This document shows positions 10,676 to 22,326 of a stretch of DNA of 64,000 nt, one piece after another. The notes under the pieces were generated by a model. It did not search any database. It was not told the origin of the DNA and saw only the letters and a list, made by a program, of their open reading frames with translations. A program made the position numbers and the translations under genes. How positions within the stretch are numbered: the stretch's first letter is position 1; each line of letters begins with the position of its first letter. Source of the DNA: Aselliscus stoliczkanus (lineage: Eukaryota; Chordata; Mammalia; Chiroptera; Hipposideridae); the NCBI GenBank assembly GCA_033961575.1, contig CM066732.1:51241001-51305000 (forward strand), in the 5' to 3' direction.

Positions 10676-13642
10676 TCCAAAAGGACGAGCCGGAAGCCAG
10701 AGCTGGCCAACCAACTGCCCAGAACTAGGAAGTTCGTGGCAACTCTGACAGAAAGCCTTGTGGGAGACCCCACAGGGATCTGAGACACGCCCACAGGTGA
10801 GGCCACCCACCAGGAGACAGGCTTTGAGGAAGCCCGGCCCTTCCTGAGCACACTGAATCTGGGGGAGCTGATGGATGCTCACGCTTCAGCTGAAATCTCA
10901 GCCTGCTGGGCCCTTGCAGACAAGAGACTGAGGGTGGCCCTGGGAACCCCAGCTTCTGAACTGTCCTGGCTCTCGGCTGGGGCCAAGCTTCCCCTGGGGC
11001 ACTGCATCCATGCCCCTCCGCCCCCCGCATCCATCCTCCATTCTGGCTCTCTTCACCAAGCTTCTCTCTAGGAGAGTGTTGCCCACCAGCCTGCAAACAG
11101 ACTGCAACCTCATCCCCAAAGTAAAGCCCTCTCTCCACACCCGCTTCTCGCTGGCTCCAACCCCATTTCTCTGGCCCTCTGCGCAGCAGGACTCCTTGTC
11201 TGTGTCTGTCCTGCTGTCCCCAACCCCTCTCCTCCCAGCCCTTCCAACCTGGTCTTCCCTACACCCTAGTTGCTTTCGTCACGGTCACCAGTGACTTCCG
11301 CATTGCTTTATTGTCAAGGCCTTACCTTGTTTGCTCTGTCAAAGGCGTCTATCCCCATCGCTTCCTCCCGCCCTCCTCTTTGAAGCATGCCCCCACCAAG
11401 TGAACTCACTGGCTCTTACAGCTTTAAAAGCCACGTATGTGGTGATGTCATCCAAAATTTTATTTCCCACTCTAACCTCTCTACTAAACTTTTCCCAACT
11501 GCCTCCCGGACATCTGCACATGGATGCTAATGGGCATCTCAAACTTAACAAGCACCAAACCAAACTCCAAATCTTCCCCCTAAACAGCTCCCGTCTCAGT
11601 CGAAGGCAGCCCCAAACTTCCCAGGCGCTCAGGACAAACCCCACCCCTTAGTCCCTCACCCCCGCCATCCTTGACTCCCCCTGTCTCTTGCATCCTAATC
11701 CTATCCACCCTACTACTTTCAAACTATATCCCAAATCTGAAAATCTGTATTTTTCACCACCTCTATGCCATGGGTATAATCAGCCACCATGGCCCCTCCC
11801 CAGAATGACAGCAGCGGTCCCCTCACTGGCCCCCATCCTGCTCTCACCCCCTATAGCCCATTCTCCTGCCCATTGCCAGATGAACCCGCTCATCCTTAAG
11901 TCAGAGCAGGTGACACCTGTCCTCAAAGCCCTCCGGTGGCTCCCTCGGCACTCAGAGTGGACCAAAGCCCTTCCAGTGGCCCTTCAAGGGGTCCAATGCA
12001 ATGGACCCCGCCTTTGCAGCCCTTACCTCTCTGTACTCCTTTCCCACTTGTCCCCCACTGGTTCTTCACCCACCCTGCTCCAGCCACACTGTCCCTGCTT
12101 TGTTCCTAGAGTAAAGCATACCTGCTTCAGCCTGTCATGCTTCTGCCTGACGGCCTTTGCACATGCATGTCCCTATGTGGGTACACTGTCCTTTCCCCCA
12201 GATACTCACAAATCTCGCCACCCCACCTCCTTCAAGGCCTTGTTCAGTTGTCGCCGTCTCACAGAGGCCATCCCTGACTGCTCTATAAAATTGCAGTACC
12301 AGCCCCAACACCTCATCCCCCTCGCCTGCTTTACCTCTCACCACCTGATATTATGTATTCACTCCTTTGACTGCTGTCTGACTCCTCTCTAGAATATGAA
12401 CTCCATGAGGGCAGGGAGTTTTGCAGAATTTTTTTCATTGCTATAGCCCCAGGGTCTCAGCCAGTGCATCCATAAAGATTGTTTGAATGAATAAAAGAAT
12501 GAATTTACTTTGCAAGGTTCCAGGAGGCAGAGTAGAACCAAGGAATGGAACCTGCAAGCCACAGGTTTTAGCTAAATGAAACGAGAGCGGCAGGCCACTG
12601 AACAGCACCTCAAAAGTAACAAGTTCAACATCATTGAGCTTATCCGGCAGAGGGCCCCTGCTCTGGGTGGGAAGCACAGGGCGAGATGGGTCCCTTCCAG
12701 CCTCAGATTGGCAAAGGGGACTTGAATGGCCAACAAACTTAGTTTAGGGGCAGGAAAAGAGGCGATGGAAATGTCACTCTGGTCTTCACCAAGGGATCAG
12801 GGGACGAGTGACACGGCAGGCTTTTCCCCTCTGTGGAACACGGACCCTGTGGCCAGGGAACAGCCCATGGGGAGACCAAGGCCATGAGAGGGAGAAGTCC
12901 GAGGGCTCAGGAAGAGGGAGAGAGAACAGAGCCAACTCAGAGCCAGGGATCCGGCGAATGGGAGGCTTTCCCTGAGGGCACTTGGGGGCCTTTTTAGTGC
13001 TGGAAGGCAAGTAGGACCAGAAGAGCAAAGGACAGGGCCAATGGCACAGAAGAGGTGACGCAGGGCAGGCCTGCCCTGCGCCTGTCTGGCAGGGATGGAG
13101 GAGGAGCCATCCAGGGGGGAGGAGGTGGGGAAGCCCCATAAAAGTCACAAGGCTGCGGGAAGTGTGAGAGATTATCCAGGTACTTTCTCACTCGCACCCA
13201 CCCATTCCCAGGCATGGTAAAGATGGGGAAACTGAGGCCCGGCAAGAGGCAGAGACTGACAGAGAGCAGGCCCTCCTGAGAGCTGAAGCCCAGCCTCCTC
13301 ATTCCCAGGTCAGCCCCGGGCCCCAGGCTTCTCACCCTGCTGGCTCCCCTCCACACTTCCCACCATCGCCAAATCACCACCTCTCTCCAGATCTCAAAGG
13401 CTCTAGGAGCCCAGAATCGCCCCCAAGCCTTCTCAGACCTCCAGGGGGCTCCCCAACCTCGAGAGATGCCCCCTTTCTGTCTATCTCCCATCTAGATCCC
13501 CGCACCCCCCAAGGGGAAACCGAGGCAGCCTCTCCCTAAGCCCACTGGTCAGGACGGCTCCAAAGCCAGGTGTCTGAGTCCCACGGGCGGGACCCTCCTC
13601 GGCACCTGCTGTGGTCTCACGAGCTGGGCCCTGAGCACTCAC
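10676..13642 (-). other. Region between the two putative NOD2 first exons
   Basis: Mostly the L2 relic at 11.0-12.5 kb. The remainder (12.5-13.6 kb) is GC-moderate DNA with a MIR-like scrap near 13225-13290 and no coding signal. Confidence 0.6.
11010..12510 (+). repeat. L2 LINE, long plus-strand relic
   Basis: Ordered L2-like segments: CCTTCCAACCTGGTCTTCCC, CTCCTCATCC-type text, CAGAGCAGGTGACACCTGTC, GACGGCCTTTGCACATGCAT, GAATATGAACTCCATGAGGG and the tail GTTTGAATGAATAAAAGAAT. The 234-codon frame at 11688-12392 is part of this repeat. Confidence 0.8.
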
Positions 13643-13805
13643 CTCAGGCCGCAGGCACCCGCAGTCCTCCGCGCGGTCGGAGGCAACACTCCCCGCGGGT
13701 CCTGGCCAGGGAGGCTCCAGCGCCCGGCCCGGCCCGCCCTCGGTCCCGCCCATCTGCCCGCCCGCCAAGTCCCTCCCGTCCTCGGATCCCTCCCGCGGCA
13801 CCCGG
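13643..13805 (-). promoter_or_regulatory. NOD2: CpG-rich block: putative NOD2 alternative first exon and promoter
   Basis: From about 13640 to 13805 the DNA is very rich in C, G and CpG, unlike its flanks. On the minus strand it ends in CTGAG followed by GTGAGTGC, a near-perfect donor with GT at 13642-13641. Human NOD2 also has, as I recall, an upstream first exon a few kb before the classical exon 1, used by the 1013-residue isoform that starts at MCSQ; the spacing here (about 3 kb) fits. An ATG at 13753-13751 opens a frame that reaches the donor in phase 0. Joined to exon 2 this is the +1 frame, not the NOD2 frame. It could instead be a regulatory CpG island for SNX20. No transcript evidence is available from sequence alone. 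Confidence 0.5.
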
Positions 13806-13975
13806 GTTGCTAGGAGCTCTCCTTAGACTGGGAGGGACAGCTGTCAGGGAAGAGGCAGGCTGCCTGTAGGGCTGCACCCCCCTGGCTGTGTGACCCAGGC
13901 CAAGTGTATCCCCTGTTCTGGGCCACCTTTCAACTGGAGGGAACCTGAGAGTCCCTCAGGACAAGCCCCTCTCCC

Positions 13976-13978
<3 letters not shown>

Positions 13979-14070
<92 letters not shown>
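13979..14070. repeat. (TC)n(AC)n compound microsatellite
   Basis: About 24 TC units (13979-14026) pass directly into about 22 AC units (14026-14070). It lies about 180 bp upstream of the putative NOD2 CpG-rich first exon. Confidence 0.98.
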
Positions 14071-14072
<2 letters not shown>

Positions 14073-14544
14073 CAGACGCCCTGTGACATGAACAGCTAAC
14101 CAAGCTCCCCGTGCCAGAATAACGCACGCACCCTTGAATGGGTCAGTAAGCCCAATGTCGTCTAAAGCCTTATTATTGTGCAGTCCTAGAGCAATGTTTT
14201 CCGGAATGTGATGGGTGACATGTCACCTGAGAGCAGACAGGGCATTTACAGTCATTCTTTTTTGTTTTTCTTTTGATCCTTCTGTTTAAGCTGAGGCGAG
14301 TCATCTCAGGTTAGTGCTAATAGGGCTCCAACACTTCTCCAACGCTGACTGCCTAGTCTGCTGGGCTCTGCATAACATCCAACTAGAACTTCACAGCACT
14401 GGTTTGTTTCCATTCGATTCCATTCATTTTATGATTTCTGAGTAAGTGACACTGGTTTCCCATTGAAGGGATCAATATAAACATTCATTTTAAAACACGT
14501 GTATTTGGTCATTTTTAAATGAAGTCAATTGAAAGGAACAGAGC

Positions 14545-14700
14545 TGACCTCACATAGTGCTTACTGTGGGCCAGGCTTTACACACATTAACTCAGTTCAT
14601 GCCATCTCCAGGGCATTGACTGTCATTGTTCCCAATTTATAGATAAAGAAACCGAGGCACAGAAAACTTAACCTGTCCAACTAGTGACACCAGTGCCGCG
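14545..14700 (-). repeat. MIR SINE, minus strand
   Basis: TACTGTGGGCCAGGCTTTAC, ATTAACTCAGTTCATGCC and AGAAACCGAGGCACAGAAAA are the reverse of MIR. Confidence 0.7.
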
Positions 14701-15184
14701 ATTTGCCCCCTGGCACTTGGCAAATCGCCACCACCCCCACACTGCCGCCAGGTAATTACCTACACAGGTAGTAGGCCGCGGGCTGCGGCTGGGAAATACT
14801 GCGTTAGAAGGACTGAAACTGCCCCAGGGAAATCACCCACAGGGTGCGCAGACCCATCCACAGGCACGCGCACCGCCATCTTCTCTATAACAGTAAAAGG
14901 CCGGAAGCCTCTCAATGCCCAGTCATAGGTTACTTAAGAAAACCGACAGGGCCACTGGAAAACAGCTGACTCATCTTCTCTCAGACCCCACCTTCAACCT
15001 GGGAGCAACTTTTCCAGCTTGACCTTCAAAATACATTTAGAGTGCAGCCACTTACTAGATCCACCATTGCTACCTGGGTCCCAGGCACCGTCATCTCGCA
15101 CCTGGGTTCTGGCAAGAGCTCCTAAGCGCGCTCCAGGATTCCAGCGGCAGCCTAGTGGGTCTGTAAAAAAAAAAAAAAGGAAGT

Positions 15185-15610
15185 CAAATTACGGGTCACT
15201 CCTCTTCTGAAACCCCTGCAATGACCCCATCTCGGAGTAGAAGCCGAGGAAGAAGCTTACGGCGGCTATGCGCGCCCAGCACCCTCCCGGGACTCCTGAC
15301 TCTCTGTCGTGCCCTCTGTCTGCTCCCGGCCATTCCTGGATATGCCAGACCTGCCACCACCTCAGGGCCTTTGCGCCTGCTGTCCCCTCTGCCTGGAATG
15401 CTCCTCCCTCCCGTCCTTCAGGCCTCTGCTGAAATGTGACTTCCTCAGGGAGACCTCCGCTGACCCCCAGGTCTAACCGCAACCCCCTCCCCCACGTCCC
15501 TCTCCCTGCTTCATTTTATATTTTTCTCCATAGCACTTATCTGCACGTAACATAGTCTAGATTTACTTATTTATTATCTTTGGTGTCAATCTTTCACTCA
15601 AAAGAACCTT
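15185..15610 (+). repeat. L2 LINE 3' part
   Basis: CCTCAGGGCCTTTGCGCCTG, CTGCCTGGAATGCTCCTCCC and TTCTCCATAGCACTTATCTG are L2 phrases in order. Confidence 0.8.
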
Positions 15611-15969
15611 TGAAAGGCTTATGTGTGTACACCCAGGGGTGAAAAAATAAGATTAACATGGCAGGACTTGGGGTCTCCTACAAACACCTCACTGGTTTGG
15701 GTTTTCTTTGCCTGGTCTGTGGAAGCACACCTGTGAGTGATTAATTCTTGTTGAATTGCCCAAAAATAGCGTATCAGTTGGAGTCCTAAGCCCGTTGGAT
15801 GCCCGGAGCAGTGGCGAGTGGTAGTTCATGGGGTTTGGTTACTTGCCCTACGGTGCTAGGAGGATCCTTAATTCAATCTCATGTTGCAATGAGGGAAATC
15901 GAAATTCAGAGAAGGGTGAGGGCCTGTCTAGGACACACAGTGAGTCAGGCCGGAGCTGGAGCCACAGCC

Positions 15970-16345
15970 TCAATCACCACCCTCTGCATCATACACTCAT
16001 TCATTCATTCATTGACCCAGCAATTACTGAGCACCCACGGTACTGGGGCAGGCGCTGCTCTAAGGTGCGGGGGACAGAGTGCTGACACAGACAAAGTCTC
16101 CGCCATCATGGTTTTGAGAACAGCAATAAACAAATAAACAAACAAAGCAAGAATAGGTCTCAACAGAGGGGATTGGGGAAGGTCACACAAGGGACAGACA
16201 ATTAAGCTGCCCCCTGAGGATGAGAAAAGTCAGCGTGGAAGGAACAACAGGAAGGCCGTTGTGGGCTGGAGGAACTGCAGGGCAAAGGTTGTGAGGCACG
16301 TCTGAGGATGGCCGCTGTGCGTAAGTGGTGCTGGGAGGGGTTAAA
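15970..16345 (+). repeat. Ancient L2/MIR-class repeat
   Basis: CATTCATTCATTGACCCAGC, TTACTGAGCACCCACGGTAC and CAATAAACAAATAAACAAAC match a common mammalian relic (consensus near TTTATTGAGCRCCTACT). It probably extends through GGAACTGCAGGGCAAAGG. Confidence 0.55.
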
Positions 16346-17529
16346 ACAAGTCAAGGGGTAGGAGACCCCAAGCAGATGCAGTGAGAAGCCCCTGCAGGGG
16401 CCAGGCCAGTTGAATTCCAGAAGAGTGTGGATTCTAGAAGAGACAGCTGGACTCTGAGATGCCAGCGTTTCCTTTCCTGCTCCCCAGAACCCCCTGGTGC
16501 CCTCTCCTCACCATCCACAGTAGTGCCAGTCCTACAGGTGGGGGCCGCCCACTCCTGTACCCCCGCCACCATGACAGTGGGGTCTTGGCTGTCCTAGCAG
16601 AGCTCCGCGCCCCAGAGAAGAGCCAGCACTGCTCAGGTGCGTAAACCTGGCGTCTTCCCTCTGCTCCAGCGAGGTTCTTCCCACACCGGCCAGACCTTCG
16701 AGCGTGTCCGGGGCTTTCCAGAGAGTGTCGCTTGTCCTCAGAACAGGAAGCAGTGGCTTCTGCACACCCCCCCAGGGGTACTGGGCCAGAAGTTCTGACG
16801 GCTGCCACGAAGGGCTCAGTGTCCGGCGTCTTGAAGATCCCAGGCCCAGGCAGAGAGTGCGGGAGGAAACTGGACAGCTGCAGGGCGGGAGCCAAGGGGA
16901 GGAGGGGAGACGGAGCTCCAGCCTCGCTCCACACGAAGCCCGTGTCCCCTCGCCACACCAGGTCACCTGTGGGGCAGTACACGCCAGAGATGAATGAGAT
17001 GCAGCCCCTGAACTCAGGGGCTCACCGGTTAGCAGGCCAGAATCATACAGGTTAGGGCACCCCCCACCCCCGCCCTTGAACCAAACAGACCCTGACGTGT
17101 GTGGATACTCTCTCTATAATAGCAATGGCAGCGACCAGCCATTCCAGAAAACAAGGCCAGGAGGTAATCATGGGGGATAAAGCATTGCACTCCTACCTCA
17201 CACCACACACAACAATCTACTCGCAGTGCATGATACAGTCCCAGAGGAGACAGGCAAACTACACGGTTTTTAATTAACCAGAATTGCCAGCACTTGTACA
17301 GCACTTACTGTCTGCCAGGTTCTCTCCAGGCACTCTGCACATCATCCCTTATCTTTAGCCTCACCATGGTCTGTGTGAAGTTGCGGAAGCAACAACAAAG
17401 AACAATAAAAGAGAAACCTCCAGGACCTGGAGGTGTGATGTGACACTAGCTGTGAAAGACAAGACTGAGATGGCTAAATATTTTGAAGTTGGCAGCTTCT
17501 AGTCATCACATCACCCCAGTAAGAGAGTA

Positions 17530-18330
17530 GAAACGCAAATCACAGAATGGGAAAGGAGATTGAGAAACGCATATCCCCCAAGGAATACATAAGGAACGCC
17601 GAAAGACCGTTCAGAAAAGAATCCAGTCAAACAAGGACCACTGAACTTGAACAGACAGCTCACCAAGAAGGATATAAAGATGGCAGCAAGCCCATGAAAA
17701 GACATTCAGCATTATTCATCATGAGGGAAATGCAACTTAAAACCATGACAAAACACCACTACACACCCGTTAGGATAACGCAAATAAAAGACCCTGGCTT
17801 TGTCAAGTGTCGGTGAGGACTGGAGCACCTCGGACTCCAGGCACTGCCAGTGAGGATGGAAAGTGACACAGCCACTCAGGAAAACGGTTCGCCATAATCT
17901 AGTACAGGGGCAGCTATTCAGACTCATAGTTGCACCTCAAATACACCTGTGTCCTTGTGTACATGTGTAAGAATGCTCCCAGCAGCATTGATCATGATGG
18001 CCCAAACCAGAAACAACCCAAATGGGCATCAATAGACAAAAAAAAAAGGATAAATAATGATGTATTCAAATAATAGAGCCATACAACAATAAAAATGAAA
18101 AAACTCCATCTACACACACAAAAAAAATAGACAAATCTTATTTACATAAATATTGAAAGCAACAATGCCCCAAAGCATAAAAAACAGTGTGTATGGTTTA
18201 GTTTATAGAAAATTCAAAAAGAAGTAAAATGAAATCCTATTGTTTTGGAGTCTGTTCATAGGCAGTAAATTTATGAAGAAAAGCAAGGAAGTGACCCCCA
18301 TCAGAACCAGGGTTGTGACCACTTCTAATG
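17530..18330 (+). repeat. L1M LINE 3' relic
   Basis: TCACCAAGAAGGATATAAAG, GCCCATGAAAAGACATTCAG and AAACAACCCAAATGGGCATC are L1 ORF2 3' phrases on the plus strand. Frames are broken. Confidence 0.85.
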
Positions 18331-19239
18331 GGGAGAGCGGGGACCGGCTGGAACAGACACGGTAGGCTTCTGAGGTTCTACTTTTTGTGTTGTCCCCACC
18401 TCCTGCCCCAAGGCCATGACTCCGGTGGCCATGAATCTCATCACTGCCCAGAGGTACTTCCTGTCAGGAGCGCGGGATGCAGCTTTGCTCAGAGAAAGGC
18501 AGCCCATGGAACTGAGTCTATCCCACCTCCCTTCCACATCCCATACTGGCTCTGGTCCCAGCAGCTCCGTGCTCCTCGCCTCAGTTTCCCCATCTGTTGA
18601 TGGCATGATGGCCCCATTATGCCTAGCTCATAAAATAGGGTAATGAACACTATAGACCTTTGGAGAGCCAGAGATTGTCAAGGACTCTAAGGGACAGCCA
18701 GGCCCAGCTGGGTCCCCCAGGGCTGTGGGTTCAGCCCCACCCTGCCTGGCCCTGCCAGGCAGCCTCAGGCTGTTTGTCACTTGGGTTCAATATACCATCT
18801 TTCACCAGCCAATGGGCTGGGGCCACCAGGAGCAGGTCACAGAGCCTACTTCCTGTTTTCAAATGGGGAACTTAGAGAAACAGCAGCCGCTCTGACTGCT
18901 CCCCCAGAGCTTGGGACGGAGAGCTGAAGGGGACCATATGACATGCCTCCAGGACCCCTGGATACCCACAGGCCCCGAAGCCTCAGGTCAGAGGTCAGTG
19001 TTTGATCCCAACCTTAATGGGCCTCTGCCCATCTGTGGCCTGAGCCCTGGTTTCCTGTGACCCCCTCCCAGTACCTGTTGGGGGAAGGGTGGGCCGGAGA
19101 AGGCTTGGTGACAGCCTCTACAAGTGGGGTTCTCCTTAGCACATTGGGGCAGAGCAGAGAGCAGCTGCTCAAACCCCCATCGCCTCAAATCTTTTTGAAG
19201 CACCAAGGTCTCTGCAACCCCTTTGGAACCTGGGGAATG

Positions 19240-19465
19240 ATCTGCCACAACTGTGTTTCTCAAAACGTGGTGCCAAGGAACCCTCATGTCAGTATAGTCC
19301 TGGGGTCTTGTGCAAAATGCAGAGTCCAGGGCCCACCCCACACCTGGTAGATTGGACTCTGACGTTGGGAGCCAGAAAATCTGCTCTTTACAAGCTCCCA
19401 GCATTCCCCGCCCCCACTACTTCCCAACCCGAGAAGATTCTGATGCACTCCCACATTTGGGAGTG
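19240..19465. repeat. MER5A-type hAT relic
   Basis: GTTTCTCAAAACGTGGTGCC, TGCAGAGTCCAGGGCCCACC and a tail near ATTCTGATGCACTCCCAC are typical of MER5A/B. Confidence 0.65.
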
Positions 19466-21179
19466 TGCCCATCCAGGATCTTCTGACTTCCAGGTCAGGC
19501 CACGGTGCTTTATTCCACTCCACTGGGGCCTCTCCCCGCAGTGGACACTCCTCTTCAGCCTCCTCAGAAAGCAGCATGGGCTCTGGAGGTGGCCCTGTGT
19601 GTGCCCATCAGAAGGACTGGACATGGCAGGGAGCCCTGGGAGGGAGGAGTGCCCTCAGGGTGCCAGGGGGTGAAAGAGCACACTGGCTGCACACGGAGGG
19701 TGGAGGGAAGATAGTCTGCCTCCTGGGCCCCCGCACCAACAGCACCAACACTTGCAGTATTTTGTTTGAAAGTCCAGAAATCTTTGCTATACAGGGTGTG
19801 GCGAGGGCAGGGAATGGCCCTCAAACCCCCATGTGTAGGTGTTCCCAAAGAGCTTTTGCAGTGACAGGGTTGCTTTCCCCATTTCACAGACAAGAAAACT
19901 GAGGCCTAGTGGGGACCAGGAAGCTACCTAAGACTCTGTAGGTGCAGCAACGCTCGATTTTCTCCTTCCCACTCCCCTTTCATGGGTGCCTGCTAGCCGA
20001 TCCCTTAAGAAGAAAGATACAGACACTGGCTTTGGTTGCTGGATTTGATTTTTAGTCTAAGCCCTGGGTTCATGCCTAGCTTTCCCAAATCTTTACTGGA
20101 ATGTCCAGCTGAATCCATCTTTCCTGGAGTCTCACAGGGTCTCCAGGCAAACAGCACCCTGCTTCTGACTTGGCACTAGCTGCCTGATTGGCACAGCAGG
20201 GCTGGAAGGGCTGGGACCACTGAAGCCAGTGCCGTTCACCATCACCCATTTTACAGATGCGCTAACTGAGGCAGGTACCTAGGAGTGCTCACAGGAAACA
20301 CTGGGCCCCAGGAATCCCTGCCACCAGGAGCCCATTAGATAAGAGAGCACGTAGGCCACTGTCTGTCTTGCCTGAGCACCCACCATGATATAAGGAACCC
20401 ATCCCTATCCACCCAGTATCGTGTCGGCAGGACAGACTTCTCAGATGGAGAAAGCAGGGCCTGCAGATATTAAGTAACTTGCCTCCAGACTCCCAGGTGG
20501 TTGGACAGAAGGCACAGCTCCTCAAGGGGAGATGAGAGGGCGACGAGGCATGCCAGCTCCAGGTGCTCAAGTGTGTGCAGCTCCGAGCCAGCCCTGCCCC
20601 TGCTCTGTGCCGCGGAGTCCCATCTGTATAAGGGGAGGTTAGACAGAGGGTCCCAGAGCACCAGCCACTGGACAACTGCACGGAGTCACTTGGAGAATGT
20701 CATGGGGCTCCTTTCACCGGACACAGCAAAGCTGCCTCCCAGAAGCATGGGTTCCTGGCCCCAGCTGACCTCACCTCTCCCGGGGCCAGGCCAGCTCCTA
20801 GGCTCTGGCCACATCCAAAGATATAGATGGGACTGTTTAGGTAGCAGTGGCCCCACTTCTGTATGGGCCACAGGCAGCATAGGGGTCAGATAGACCAGAG
20901 TTCAAGCCCCACCTCCACTCTTGTGTTCTATTTGCAGCTCCCTCAGATCCTGCTAAGGAGGTAAGGCCACTTCTTATTTTGAATTTCTGTGACTAAGAGA
21001 TGCCCTGGCTACTTGTCCCCTCAGAGTTAATGTTTTAATGGTCCCTTTTTCTAATCTGTCTCAGACATTTAAAATTCTATTCCAACGTACACCTTGATTT
21101 AGAGTCATTTATTTCTCAAATATTTCCCAAAGCATTTATCATGTGTCAGATAATAAGAGGGACTACTCTACAGTGGCTG

Positions 21180-21248
21180 GTGTGTGTGTGCATGTGTGTG
21201 GGTGTGTGGGTGTGTGGGTGGGTGTGTTTGTGTGTGTGTGGGGGGGGG
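21180..21248. repeat. (TG)n-rich simple repeat
   Basis: Imperfect TG/GGTG repeats ending in a run of nine G. Confidence 0.95.
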
Positions 21249-21639
21249 TCCTGAGCTGTCGATTTACATGGGCCTCCAGCCTCGTAAAGCCGGGTTCTGT
21301 CATTATGTCCTTTTACAAGAAACTGAGGCACAGAGAAGTTAAGTTACTTGCCAGGCACCAAGTCAGCCTGTTCACTTATCTGGGTCACAGACAGAGTTGC
21401 TGCAGAAACCGAACCCCAGGACTCCTGCTGCCTACCCTCCCCTGAGCAGGGTGGAGAGGTTTCTGAAGTTACGCCAGTCTGTGCTTGTGTCCTGCCCAGC
21501 ACTAACTAGCTCAGTCATGGGCAACTCTAAGTCTCACTTCCTTTATCATAAAATGGAGATCTGAAATGAAACAGTGGGTGTTGCATGCAGAGCGTAGCGT
21601 CTGGCATTTGTCACAAGCATTTGGCTTTGCTCGCTGGGC

Positions 21640-21790
21640 ATATTCACCAACCATGTCTGACCTTGGGCTAAACCTCAGCTTCCTCATCTGTTATCGGGAG
21701 TCATGATAGATTTTTGTGGGTGTTAAATAAGACTGAATGTGAAGGACCTGGGTATAAGAAGCAGCCAGCAAATGTTTGCTCAGTGAGAAA
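21640..21790 (+). repeat. MIR SINE
   Basis: GACCTTGGGCTAAACCTCAG, TTCCTCATCTGTTATCGGGA and AGCAAATGTTTGCTCAGTGA follow MIR order. Confidence 0.65.
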
Positions 21791-22187
21791 AGGAGAGAGA
21801 TGGGAAAGATAGATACCAGTATCCCTGCTCTGGACATTGAGAGTTCACCAACACATGTCACACAAAATAGTATATGGGGACGTTTCTCTGGACAAGCCAG
21901 CGTATTTCTCCCAAGTAACCACTAAAGCCATCACATTTGCTTGAAGTCACCGCATTGAAAAATCAGAGCAACTCAATAATATAAGGATCCTAACAATAAA
22001 AGAAAGATCTGCTCAGCCTTGGAGTGACCAGTGCAGCAAAGAGCCAGGCCCTGGTTTAGCATCTGGCAGTTGGGCAGATGGTTAGATGGGCAGCGGAGGG
22101 CTCAGCAGTGGGAACTAGGCTTCCCAGGACCCACCAGAAATCCCACCATGAGTGGGCATTCACTATTCTCTCTTGTCCCCGTGACAG

Positions 22188-22326
22188 CCTTTGAGCATGG
22201 CAAGTGCCAAGCACCCTGGGAGCCCCGGATGGACAGGACCTGTAACCCAGTGCACAGCAGGGACCAAGCAGGAAGCATCAGCCACTGGCCCAGACCTCCC
22301 ACCTCCAGGACCTGAAGAGGACTCAG
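22188..22326 (+). CDS. SNX20: SNX20 first coding exon
   Basis: The acceptor is GTCCCCGTGACAG, with exon sequence from 22188. The ATG is at 22197-22199, and 43 codons plus one base follow to ACTCAG before donor GTAAGC at 22327. It encodes the variable, proline-rich N-terminal tail ([15 protein letters not shown]). Only nine 5' UTR bases are in this exon, so at least one noncoding exon must lie upstream. Confidence 0.92.

Larger units (their letters stand above)
13806..22187. other. Intergenic region between NOD2 and SNX20 (divergent genes)
   Basis: Apart from the repeats listed separately and MIR scraps near 19880-19920, 20240-20290 and 21490-21790, no coding exon is recognisable. A noncoding SNX20 first exon should lie here but could not be placed. 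Two ETS-type ACTTCCTG motifs occur at 18456-18463 and 18848-18855. Confidence 0.6.

Noticed and set aside
11688..12392. 234-codon plus-strand frame
   Set aside because: The sequence is the 3' part of an L2 element, not a host gene.
13844..14127. Open frames with poly-Ser/Leu or His/Thr runs
   Set aside because: They are translations of the (TC)n(AC)n microsatellite.
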